DNA from: Verrucomicrobiota bacterium
GTDB lineage: Bacteria; Verrucomicrobiota; Kiritimatiellia; Kiritimatiellales; Pontiellaceae
DNA length: 6,833 nt
Reading direction: 5' to 3'
NCBI GenBank assembly: GCA_003532555.1
Contig: DOEU01000113.1
Coordinates: 1-6,833, forward strand
Shown here: positions 1 through 5,539 of the stretch, in pieces
Layout: each line of letters begins with the position of its first letter
Numbering within the stretch: position 1 is the first letter of the stretch
Notes under the pieces: generated by a model
What the model was told of the DNA's origin: nothing
Database searches by the model: none
The model's input: the letters and a program-made list of their open reading frames with translations, nothing else
Program-made: the position numbers and the translations under genes

Positions 1-26
1 AATAAGGTCTCTTCTTTAAGGCTCAT
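1..26 (-). CDS. Start of a downstream gene, probably ptsI (PTS Enzyme I), cut by the window edge
   Basis: An ATG at 26-24 opens a frame encoding MSLKEETL before the window ends. It lies 9 bases after the ptsH stop codon and has a G-rich stretch (AGGGGG, 37-32) five bases upstream, a plausible ribosome binding site. In many bacteria ptsH is followed directly by ptsI, whose product moves phosphate from phosphoenolpyruvate to the active-site histidine of HPr. Enzyme I proteins often begin with a short charged leader before the G-I-x-x-SPGIA motif, and this leader would fit, but that motif is outside the window. The identity is therefore inferred from position only. That a coding sequence starts here is more certain than its name. 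Confidence 0.5.
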
Positions 27-31
27 CTTAG

Positions 32-37
32 CCCCCT
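32..37 (-). promoter_or_regulatory. Putative ribosome binding site of the gene starting at 26
   Basis: On the minus strand AGGGGG overlaps the ptsH stop codon (38-36) and sits five bases before the ATG at 26. It is G-rich rather than a perfect AGGAGG, but the spacing is right and the overlap with the stop suggests coupled translation with ptsH. Confidence 0.4.
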
Positions 38-314
38 ATGCCTCATTAAACTTTGCTGCAAATAACGCCTCTAACGAATCCAAAGCAACTTCCGCATCGG
101 ATCCCGTAGCAATCAAGGTCACCCAACTTCCAGGAAAACCCTCAATCGTCATCAGCCCCATAATACTTTTACATGAGACACGGCTTCCATCTTTTTCCAA
201 ATACAGATCAGCGGTATAGCGTGCCGCTTCTTTCACAATCAACGCCGCGGGCCGAGCATGAATACCATATTCATTTTCCACCTTTAACTTCCGACTGATC
301 GATTTATCGTCCAC
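36..314 (-). CDS. ptsH: Phosphocarrier protein HPr
   Basis: HPr is the small cytoplasmic phosphate carrier of the phosphotransferase system. It takes phosphate from Enzyme I on a histidine, and HprK can phosphorylate it on a serine. The active-site motif GIHARPAAL is present (His19 from the GTG start; His23 from the upstream ATG), and the regulatory site KSIMGLM carries Ser50. The His-to-Ser distance is 31 residues, the same as His15-Ser46 in classical HPr, so both phosphorylation sites look intact. I place the start at GTG 314 because GGAG (324-321) lies six bases upstream. An in-frame ATG at 326 would give 96 residues instead of 92 but has a poorer ribosome binding site. The gene overlaps the 3' end of hprK, its kinase, by 11 or 23 bases, which suggests coupled translation. 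The serine site and adjacent hprK argue for regulatory HPr rather than NPr. Confidence 0.95.
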   Translation of the reverse strand: MDDKSISRKLKVENEYGIHARPAALIVKEAARYTADLYLEKDGSRVSCKSIMGLMTIEGFPGSWVTLIATGSDAEVALDSLEALFAAKFNEA

Positions 315-1242
315 GCCCAACTCCATTCAATCGAGTGATGATTTTATCATCTAACTCTTTCGCAGCATCATGACCCAACTCTTTTAATTTCTGGTTTAGA
401 GCCGCAACTTCTACAATATTCGCCATATCACGCCCTGAACGCACAGGGAGTGTTATTAGAGGCACATTTACCCCAAGAATGTCAACGGTTTCTTGCGAAA
501 CCCCCGTCCGATCCTCCTCACCAGTTGGCACCGTTAAATCAATCACCAAGTCCAATTCTGTCTGTCGACGGATCGAAGAGACCCCGAACAAACTTGGGAC
601 ATGAATAATCCCCAATCCCCGTATCTCCATATGGTAACGCGTCATATCGTTCGCCCAACAAAGCAACCGGCCCTGTGAAGTCCGACGCATCTCCGTTACA
701 TCATCTGAAACCAAACAATAGCCACGTTCAATCAATGCCAATGCCGTCTCACTCTTACCAATTCCCGGATCACCACGCAACAGCACCCCTATACCCATCA
801 ACTCTAAGGTGGTTCCCTGCATGCGCTCTGTCGGAGCCGTTAACTCATCTAGCATCACTGTACAAGCATTCACAAAATCCATCGTCACCATAGACGTACG
901 CAAAACCGGCACCTGATACGCCGCCGCTAACTCCAATATTTCCGATGTTGCACGCCGCTTTCGTGTTAAAATAATCCCCGGTATTTGCTGCTTAAAAACA
1001 GCTTCTAACCTCAAGCGGCGCTCTACCGGCTTCAGATTTTTTAAATATGTCAGTTCAGCTAATCCAAAAATTTGTAATCGCTGATGCGCAAAATACGTAA
1101 AAAAACCAGTCAACGCCAACCCAGGACGGTTCATCGCCGTCTCCTGTACCTTTCGGTTCAGATATGCCTCTCCTACCAACACCTTTAACTTCAAGCTATC
1201 TGCACCCGCATCGAGCAGTTGTTGTACCGTTATTTCACGCAT
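304..1242 (-). CDS. hprK: HPr kinase/phosphorylase (HprK/P)
   Basis: This is the bifunctional enzyme that phosphorylates HPr on the regulatory serine with ATP or pyrophosphate and removes that phosphate by phosphorolysis. The protein has 312 residues, the usual family length. Residues 1-130 match the variable N-terminal domain. The catalytic domain shows the P-loop GDPGIGKS (157-164) followed by ETALALIERG, the acidic pair Asp180-Asp181 in LVSDD, the HprK signature MEIRGLGIIHV (205-215), DRTG (244-247), and the C-terminal stretch PVRSGRDMA...EVAA (266-281). One odd point is that the segment before the P-loop reads RMQG, with Gln142 where Firmicutes and proteobacterial enzymes usually have His (S-x-HG). 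The substrate gene ptsH overlaps its 3' end. The ATG start is 14 bases after hpf, with only a weak GGGAT ribosome binding site. Assignment is secure; the effect of the Gln is unknown. Confidence 0.96.
   Translation of the reverse strand: MREITVQQLLDAGADSLKLKVLVGEAYLNRKVQETAMNRPGLALTGFFTYFAHQRLQIFGLAELTYLKNLKPVERRLRLEAVFKQQIPGIILTRKRRATSEILELAAAYQVPVLRTSMVTMDFVNACTVMLDELTAPTERMQGTTLELMGIGVLLRGDPGIGKSETALALIERGYCLVSDDVTEMRRTSQGRLLCWANDMTRYHMEIRGLGIIHVPSLFGVSSIRRQTELDLVIDLTVPTGEEDRTGVSQETVDILGVNVPLITLPVRSGRDMANIVEVAALNQKLKELGHDAAKELDDKIITRLNGVGRGR
321..324 (-). promoter_or_regulatory. Shine-Dalgarno site that favours the GTG start of ptsH
   Basis: GGAG on the minus strand lies inside the end of hprK, six bases before GTG at 314. 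The competing ATG at 326 overlaps this GGAG and has only weakly matching sequence before it. This is the reason for preferring the shorter 92-residue HPr. Confidence 0.5.
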
Positions 1243-1256
1243 TTTAATCCCATTTC

Positions 1257-1556
1257 TTATCGACGATGGTCTGTCAATTTATCCCGTTCACGGCGCATTT
1301 GCCGCTCCATATGTTCAATCGCCCGGTCAATCGCATCGTATAGATTTTCTGACTTCTCCGTAGCACTCAGCCGAATATGTCCTGCCGCCTGAACCACAAT
1401 TTCTGCCACGTGAAGGCGTGCTTCATGGTCCAAAATAACATGCACATTCTCCAATCGCGGGAATGCCCCTAAGCATCGCTGCAACTTATCCTCAATATGT
1501 TGCTTCACCGCTTCCGTTGCATGAACTTCATGCCGACTCGTATGTTGTATTTGCAT
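1257..1556 (-). CDS. hpf: Ribosome hibernation promoting factor, short form (HPF/RaiA family)
   Basis: HPF binds the decoding region of the 30S subunit in stationary or starved cells and blocks translation. The 99-residue product has the family fold pattern: an N-terminal strand MQIQHTSRH, a helix with a basic face (ATEAVKQHIEDKLQRCL), central strands (NVHVILDHEARLHVAEIVVQ), a strand with SATEKSENLYDAIDRAIEHM, and a basic C-terminal helix ending RRERDKLTDHRR. It lacks the C-terminal dimerisation domain of long HPF, so it belongs to the short class. The ATG at 1556 is supported by AGGAG (1567-1563) six bases upstream. The gene sits between lptB (22 bases upstream) and hprK (14 bases downstream), as hpf does near lptB and PTS genes in Proteobacteria. 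It is likely co-transcribed with them. Confidence 0.93.
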   Translation of the reverse strand: MQIQHTSRHEVHATEAVKQHIEDKLQRCLGAFPRLENVHVILDHEARLHVAEIVVQAAGHIRLSATEKSENLYDAIDRAIEHMERQMRRERDKLTDHRR

Positions 1557-1562
1557 GCTTTG

Positions 1563-1567
1563 CTCCT
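1563..1567 (-). promoter_or_regulatory. Shine-Dalgarno site of hpf
   Basis: AGGAG on the minus strand, six bases before ATG 1556, in the 22-base gap after the lptB stop codon. It fixes the hpf start. Confidence 0.7.
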
Positions 1568-1578
1568 GTAGTTACTGT

Positions 1579-2316
1579 TCACATATTAAAACGTGGACCC
1601 AAATAAACATCTCGGCTCTTTGGATCATTTACCAGAAATTCCTGATCTCCCTCACAGACTACTTCTCCCTCGCAAAGGAGATACGCTCTATCCACTACCT
1701 CCAACGTCTCCCGAACATTGTGATCCGTAATAAGCACACCCAATCCCTGATACTGCAAGTCTTTCACAATATCTTGCACATCATTCACCGCTAAAGGATC
1801 CACTCCACTAAAGGGCTCATCCAAAAGAATAATCGAAGGCTCGGTTACCAATGCCCGAGTAATTTCTAACCGGCGACGCTCTCCTCCGCTCAATGTATAT
1901 GCTTTTTGTTTGGCCAAATGAGCAATCTTTAACTCCTCTAGCAACACATTCAAACGCCGCTTCCGCTCCTTTCGCGAAATAGGCAACGTCTCCAAAATAG
2001 CCATAACATTTTCCTGCACCGTCAACTTTCGAAAAATTGAAGGCTCCTGTGCCAGATAGCCCATACCCATCCGCGCCCGCTTAAACATCGGCATACGTGT
2101 GACATCCTGCCCTTTAAAAAAGACCCGTCCCCCCGTTGGCTGAACCAGTCCCACAATCATATAAAAACTTGTTGTTTTTCCAGCCCCATTCGGCCCTAAC
2201 AAACCTACAATCTCACCCGCATTAACCCTTAAATCAACACCCCGAACCACCGCATGATCTCCATAAGACTTCACCAATCGCTCCGTGTAAATCAAACTTG
2301 AATCCGTCTCACTCAT
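1579..2316 (-). CDS. lptB: LPS export ABC transporter ATP-binding protein LptB
   Basis: LptB is the cytoplasmic ATPase that, with LptF and LptG, extracts LPS from the inner membrane and pushes it along the periplasmic Lpt bridge. From the ATG at 2316 the protein has 245 residues, close to the family norm. Visible motifs are Walker A GPNGAGKTT (41-49), the Q-loop Gln90 in YLAQEPSIFRKLTV, the ABC signature LSGGE (142-146) followed by RRRLEITRAL, Walker B IILLDEPFSGVDP with Asp166-Glu167, and the H-loop His199 in ITDHNVRETL. The QEPSIFRKL and FSGVDP stretches are typical of LptB rather than of general ABC ATPases. An in-frame GTG at 2322 would add two residues. The GGGAGGAG (2334-2327) is ten bases from the ATG but only four from the GTG, so I prefer the ATG. 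It overlaps the end of the lipoprotein gene by eight bases. lptF and lptG are not in the window. Confidence 0.97.
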   Translation of the reverse strand: MSETDSSLIYTERLVKSYGDHAVVRGVDLRVNAGEIVGLLGPNGAGKTTSFYMIVGLVQPTGGRVFFKGQDVTRMPMFKRARMGMGYLAQEPSIFRKLTVQENVMAILETLPISRKERKRRLNVLLEELKIAHLAKQKAYTLSGGERRRLEITRALVTEPSIILLDEPFSGVDPLAVNDVQDIVKDLQYQGLGVLITDHNVRETLEVVDRAYLLCEGEVVCEGDQEFLVNDPKSRDVYLGPRFNM

Positions 2317-3322
2317 TTGCACTCAACTCCTCCCGCATCGTTTGCCAAGTGGCTTGATCTTGAAAAAGAACAGCCTTCGCATGAGGCTCACAAAGTACCC
2401 GACGCGCCTTCGGCCAAACTTGAATACGATCCGCCCGCACTACACTGGATCCTTGCATCACACGCGGAAGCCCCATTAGGACAAGCTTATCTTGATTTAA
2501 ATTGTAAATCATACTCTCTGCTTGCGCCATAACGTCACCATACTGAAATACTACCCTTGATTCCGCTTGCAGCCAATCCAATTCCGAACCCTCTTTCCTC
2601 TGAATCGTTAATTCCTCACAATTCAAAGCCCCGTATACGCCCCGAACCCGAACGGAACCTTCAAACCGAACCAATTCACCCGATTGATCCAAAATAGCCT
2701 GTCTCGCTCGAATATCAGTCCCGCCCTGCGCATGATCCAACGAATCTAATTCTAACCATGCATTCGGCTCACAAACCAATCGTTCCGCATTACCTGATCG
2801 CCCCGAAAATTGCTCTCCATGCAAAGTCACTCCAGTATCAGTAATAGAAGCACGACCTCTTAACAGCACCGTCTGCTCCATCCAATCATACTGGAACCAA
2901 TCCCCACGACCGAGTCGATCTCCTTGCACGACACGCACATTCTCTACTGCTTCCAAAAGCCTCAACGCACCTGACTCACTCAACCAGCCCCGCAACAACT
3001 TACTCGACAGCTGCCCCTCATCTCGAATCACCACAACACTACCGATCAGCTCCATCTGTTCAAGCGATTGATTCAACATCAACTGATCTCCTTGCAACAA
3101 CACTTCTCCCGAAACCCGTTTCGCTTTCCGCACGTCTTCCAACGCGAGTATAAGCTCCGAAAAAGGAGCTAAATCCAATGTTTCCTCAACCGGTTCAAGC
3201 AATGAAACGGGAGCCGAAGAAGATCGATCGATTTCAATTGCAACTTTCCCTAAAGAATTCTCCGATGGAGATTTTCCACAGCCCACCAAAAGGCATAACA
3301 AAACCCCTACCAACGATTTCAA
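2309..3322 (-). CDS. OstA/LptA-like lipoprotein with two tandem OstA modules
   Basis: Likely part of the periplasmic LPS bridge between LptB2FG and the outer membrane. From TTG 3322 the product has 337 residues and opens with MKSLVGVLLCLLVGC, a lipoprotein signal peptide with lipobox LVGC (lipidated Cys15; +2 residue Gly). The C-terminal half has the OstA/LptA pattern: a YNLNQDKLVLMGLPRVMQG strand pair, then ADRIQV and ARRV. Residues 81-156 align without gaps to 209-284, so the protein is an internal duplication; ordinary LptA, of about 185 residues, has a single domain. I prefer TTG 3322 because it overlaps the upstream TGA in a TTGA arrangement, leaves a clean signal peptide, and has GGGGG seven bases upstream. 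A TTG at 3346 would add eight residues (MEEFGGSV) with no benefit. By position and fold it is the lptA equivalent. The lipid anchor is unusual for LptA, so I give no symbol. Confidence 0.85.
   Translation of the reverse strand: MKSLVGVLLCLLVGCGKSPSENSLGKVAIEIDRSSSAPVSLLEPVEETLDLAPFSELILALEDVRKAKRVSGEVLLQGDQLMLNQSLEQMELIGSVVVIRDEGQLSSKLLRGWLSESGALRLLEAVENVRVVQGDRLGRGDWFQYDWMEQTVLLRGRASITDTGVTLHGEQFSGRSGNAERLVCEPNAWLELDSLDHAQGGTDIRARQAILDQSGELVRFEGSVRVRGVYGALNCEELTIQRKEGSELDWLQAESRVVFQYGDVMAQAESMIYNLNQDKLVLMGLPRVMQGSSVVRADRIQVWPKARRVLCEPHAKAVLFQDQATWQTMREELSANE
2327..2334 (-). promoter_or_regulatory. Shine-Dalgarno site of lptB, inside the lptA-like gene
   Basis: GGGAGGAG on the minus strand lies within the last codons of the upstream lipoprotein gene, ten bases before ATG 2316 and four before GTG 2322. 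Its position supports coupled translation of the two genes and favours the ATG start. Confidence 0.6.
2357..3082 (-). repeat. Internal protein duplication in the lipoprotein gene (about 128-residue period)
   Basis: Copy 1 covers about residues 81-194 (bases 3082-2741) and copy 2 about 209-322 (bases 2698-2357). Residues 81-156 and 209-284 align without any gap; by hand count 21 of 76 positions are identical, including LxQSxE, GSVxV, a shared GD and a Tyr before the final strand. After a one-residue gap both copies carry A-x-R-x-x-C-E-P-x-A (179-188 and 306-315). The similarity is at protein level and is not obvious in the DNA, so the duplication is old. Confidence 0.75.
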
Positions 3323-3774
3323 AACAGAGCCCCCGAACTCTTCCAAAGACCCGGGCTCCCCAAAATTTTAACCTCATTCAGTACTTCGAAGCGCTTATCC
3401 CGAGTGTCAAAACGGAATCCACGGCCCGTCATACGAAATGCATCCGTGACAATCAAAACCAATCCATCCGACTCCGCAATCAAATGCTTTACCCCATCGA
3501 CCATATCGATTCTAGTCTGACATCTCGGTGCGTAAAGTTGCGCCGTTTGGTGCGCACCCTCAAAAATATCAATCCGCAAATGCTCCACATCCGCTACTTC
3601 CGGTGTTTGCATGCGAGCCCGCCCCCCAATCAACTCCGCAATACGTTCACCCTGCGCATTATAGAAAGGTGAGCGCAATCCCTCCACTGTCATTCCTTTT
3701 TCTAACACCGGAACCACAGCATCCTGAGCCCAGAGCAACCCAGGCAGTAATATCAAAATAACGGCTCTTTTCAT
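3319..3774 (-). CDS. LptC/OstA-family periplasmic protein
   Basis: A 151-residue secreted protein beginning MKRAVILILLPGLLWA, with a likely signal peptidase I site at Ala16-Gln17. The rest is strand-rich and shows LptC/OstA features: SPFYNAQGERIAELIGGRARM (35-55) resembles the opening of LptC domains, then QLYAPRC (79-85), HLIAESDGLVLI (97-108) and a final FRMTGRGFRFDTRDKRFEVLNEVKIL (113-138), the usual G-x-x-x-x-D...V-x-I pattern of LPS-transport jellyroll strands. It is shorter than E. coli LptC (191 residues), and its hydrophobic segment is short and looks cleavable rather than an anchor. It lies 51 bases after gpmI and overlaps the next lipoprotein gene by four bases, in the place lptC holds before lptA and lptB. 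AGGA lies eight bases before the ATG at 3774. Role in LPS transport is likely. Whether it works as LptC or as soluble LptA is open. Confidence 0.78.
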   Translation of the reverse strand: MKRAVILILLPGLLWAQDAVVPVLEKGMTVEGLRSPFYNAQGERIAELIGGRARMQTPEVADVEHLRIDIFEGAHQTAQLYAPRCQTRIDMVDGVKHLIAESDGLVLIVTDAFRMTGRGFRFDTRDKRFEVLNEVKILGSPGLWKSSGALF

Positions 3775-3794
3775 TGCCCAGATCCTAGCAAAGC

Positions 3795-3818
3795 ACCTCC
3801 ACTATTCCAAGTAAAGGT
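3795..3818 (-). other. Imperfect hairpin between gpmI and the lptC-like gene
   Basis: On the transcribed strand ACCTTTACT and AGTGGAGGT (nine pairs, two of them G-U) flank a six-base loop. The stem starts 8 bases after the gpmI stop codon and ends about 20 bases before the lptC-like start. No U-run follows it, so it is not a classical intrinsic terminator. It could be an mRNA-stability or attenuation element, or chance. Confidence 0.3.
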
Positions 3819-3825
3819 TGCGTGC

Positions 3826-5472
3826 TTAGCCCACATTGACCAAACTCGGAGTATACCCTTCCGGTGGTTCAAATCCTAACATCGTTATACTAGTGGCCGC
3901 CAAACTAGAAACACCTGGTGTGTCCAATACCGCTACATTCGCATGAGCTGTTCCCGCCGGATCATAAATATACACCGGCACCGGATTCAAGGAATGCGCA
4001 GTCTTCAGCAAGAGTTGACCCTCCGTATCCCGCATCAACTCATTCGTCTTTTTATCCAATTGAACCATATCATCCGAATTGCCATGATCTGCCGAACAGA
4101 TCAGCACCCCTTTCACCTTCTTTAGAGCATCCATCAAACGACCCACGCCTTCATCGACGGCTTCAACCGATTCGATCACCGCAGGAATTACACCCGTATG
4201 ACCAACCATATCTCCATTCGGATAGTTGATACGAACAAAATCAAACAACCCCGATTCAATCACCTTCACAGCTTCATCTGTAATCGGATCAGCTTGCATC
4301 CGCGGCTTCTCCTCAAATGGGCAATTATCTGATAGGATTTCCATCCACGTCTCAGTCTCAAACTTACTCGAATTATTTCCATTAAAGAAATAGGTCACAT
4401 GTCCATATTTCTGAGTTTCTGAAATAGCAAATTGGCGAACTCCTGCATTTGAAAGATATTCACTCATCGTCCGATCAATCGCCGGCGGGCATACCAAAAA
4501 ATTTTCCGGAACCCCCAAATCACCATCATACTGCATCATACCCGCATAAATCACATCCGGCTTTGCGCCCCGTTCAAACTCATTCAACACATTCGCTTCA
4601 AACGCCTTCGTCAGCTCCAAGGCACGGTCGCCGCGATAATTAAACAGAACCACGCTATCGCCATCCACTACCGGACCCACCGCTTCCCCCGCACGCTCAA
4701 TTACAAACGCCGGAAGATCCTGATCCAAGATGCCCGTTTGTTCCGAACGAAACGTCTCAATCGCCTCCTGCATCGTAGGGAACTGACGCCCCTCACCCCG
4801 TACATGGGTCTGCCATCCCCGTTCAATCATTGGCCAGTCAGCATCATAGCGATCCATCGTGATCTTCATCCGACCCCCGCCCGAAGCAATACAATAATCG
4901 ATCCCCTCTGTGCTCAACTCCGATAAGAAAGCCTCCAATCGCTCTACATAATCCAATGCAGAAACCGGTGGCACATCACGCCCATCCGTTAATGCATGAA
5001 TGCGAACGTTCTTCACGCCCCGTGCTTTCGCTTCAAGCAACATCGCCTCTAAGTGATTAATATTCGAATGAACCTTTCCATCCGAAAGCAACCCGATGAA
5101 ATGAAGCGTGCTTGCTTGCATAACCGTATTTTCTACCAATTCATTCCAAACCACACCCTCAAATAGCGCCCGAGAAGAAATCGCATCATCAATCAGCGAA
5201 GCCCCCTGATCAAACACACGTCCACAGCCAATCGCATTATGTCCCACTTCCGAATTACCCATATCGGTATCTTCCGGCAGACCCACCGCCTTCCCGTGCG
5301 CCTTAATCTCGGTATATACCGCATGCTCTTTCAACCAATTTAAATTTGGTGTTTTCGCCTGTGCTACGCAGTCGCTCTCTGGGTTTTTTCCAATACCCAC
5401 TCCATCCATAATCACCAAAACAACTGGCCCCTCAGCACCCGCATATGATGCATGTTTTTTTAAATTTTCCAT
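3826..5472 (-). CDS. gpmI: 2,3-bisphosphoglycerate-independent phosphoglycerate mutase, plant/trypanosomatid-like subtype
   Basis: This glycolytic enzyme interconverts 3- and 2-phosphoglycerate using two metal ions and a phosphoserine intermediate. The 548-residue protein has the alkaline-phosphatase fold ligands: Asp23 (VIMDG), catalytic Ser74 in MGNSEVGH, Asp421 and His425 in NGDMVGHTG, Asp462-His463 in SADHGN, and His493 in TAHSLNPVP. The substrate region shows HALTDGRDVPP (159-169) and FNYRGDR (277-283). Where common bacterial enzymes have an S-GRYYAMDRD-type loop, this one has IASGGGRMKITMDRYDADW (195-213), and it also has YAGMMQYDG, PPAIDRT and SETQKYGHVTYFFNGN. These match my memory of plant and trypanosomatid enzymes, as does the extra length over the usual ~510 residues. 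The ATG at 5472 has AGGAG (5484-5480) seven bases upstream. Neighbours give no clear functional link, and a candidate promoter precedes it. Confidence 0.97.
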   Translation of the reverse strand: MENLKKHASYAGAEGPVVLVIMDGVGIGKNPESDCVAQAKTPNLNWLKEHAVYTEIKAHGKAVGLPEDTDMGNSEVGHNAIGCGRVFDQGASLIDDAISSRALFEGVVWNELVENTVMQASTLHFIGLLSDGKVHSNINHLEAMLLEAKARGVKNVRIHALTDGRDVPPVSALDYVERLEAFLSELSTEGIDYCIASGGGRMKITMDRYDADWPMIERGWQTHVRGEGRQFPTMQEAIETFRSEQTGILDQDLPAFVIERAGEAVGPVVDGDSVVLFNYRGDRALELTKAFEANVLNEFERGAKPDVIYAGMMQYDGDLGVPENFLVCPPAIDRTMSEYLSNAGVRQFAISETQKYGHVTYFFNGNNSSKFETETWMEILSDNCPFEEKPRMQADPITDEAVKVIESGLFDFVRINYPNGDMVGHTGVIPAVIESVEAVDEGVGRLMDALKKVKGVLICSADHGNSDDMVQLDKKTNELMRDTEGQLLLKTAHSLNPVPVYIYDPAGTAHANVAVLDTPGVSSLAATSITMLGFEPPEGYTPSLVNVG

Positions 5473-5479
5473 TCATTTA

Positions 5480-5484
5480 CTCCT
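5480..5484 (-). promoter_or_regulatory. Shine-Dalgarno site of gpmI
   Basis: AGGAG on the minus strand, seven bases before ATG 5472. Another ATG at 5476, out of frame and only three bases from this site, is too close to be used. Confidence 0.75.
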
Positions 5485-5504
5485 GCTTAAAAAACTTTTT
5501 TTGT

Positions 5505-5533
5505 AATATGCCTTCGCTGAATCCTCTTGGCAA
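5505..5533 (-). promoter_or_regulatory. Candidate sigma-70-type promoter for gpmI
   Basis: On the minus strand TTGCCA (5533-5528; five of six match the -35 consensus) is followed after 17 bases by CATATT (5510-5505; four of six match the -10 consensus). It sits just after the SDR stop codon and would start transcription a few bases before the A/T-rich leader of gpmI. This is a consensus match by eye only. The organism's own promoter preferences are unknown. Confidence 0.35.
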
Positions 5534-5539
5534 CGGCAA

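Noticed and set aside
675..893. 72-residue plus-strand open frame opposite hprK
   Set aside because: It is a His/Pro/Ser-rich translation typical of the reverse strand of a coding gene, and it covers the conserved HprK P-loop.
1557..1578. Remnant of rpoN between lptB and hpf
   Set aside because: The gap is only 22 bases and consists mainly of the hpf ribosome binding site, so there is no room for a gene remnant.
1555..1794. 79-residue plus-strand open frame opposite lptB
   Set aside because: It is fully antisense to a secure lptB with all ABC motifs, and the predicted peptide has no recognisable features.
3323..3346. Extended TTG start (3346) for the OstA/LptA-like lipoprotein
   Set aside because: It would add MEEFGGSV in front of a clean lipoprotein signal peptide, placing acidic residues before the positive n-region. 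TTG 3322 overlaps the upstream stop and has a G-rich site at good spacing.
3178..3672. 164-residue plus-strand open frame antisense to the lptC-like and lptA-like genes
   Set aside because: The translation is rich in Pro, Arg and Thr with no domain or family pattern, and it lies opposite two well supported genes that continue through it. It is a shadow of their codon use.
3775..3825. Promoter for the lptC-like gene in the gap after gpmI
   Set aside because: TTTACT is a possible -35, but no acceptable -10 lies 16-18 bases downstream. The nearest candidate, TAGGAT, is 22 bases away.
5428..5476. Short out-of-frame open frame from ATG 5476 as a leader peptide of gpmI
   Set aside because: The AGGAG is only three bases from this ATG, too close for initiation, and sits correctly for the gpmI ATG at 5472.
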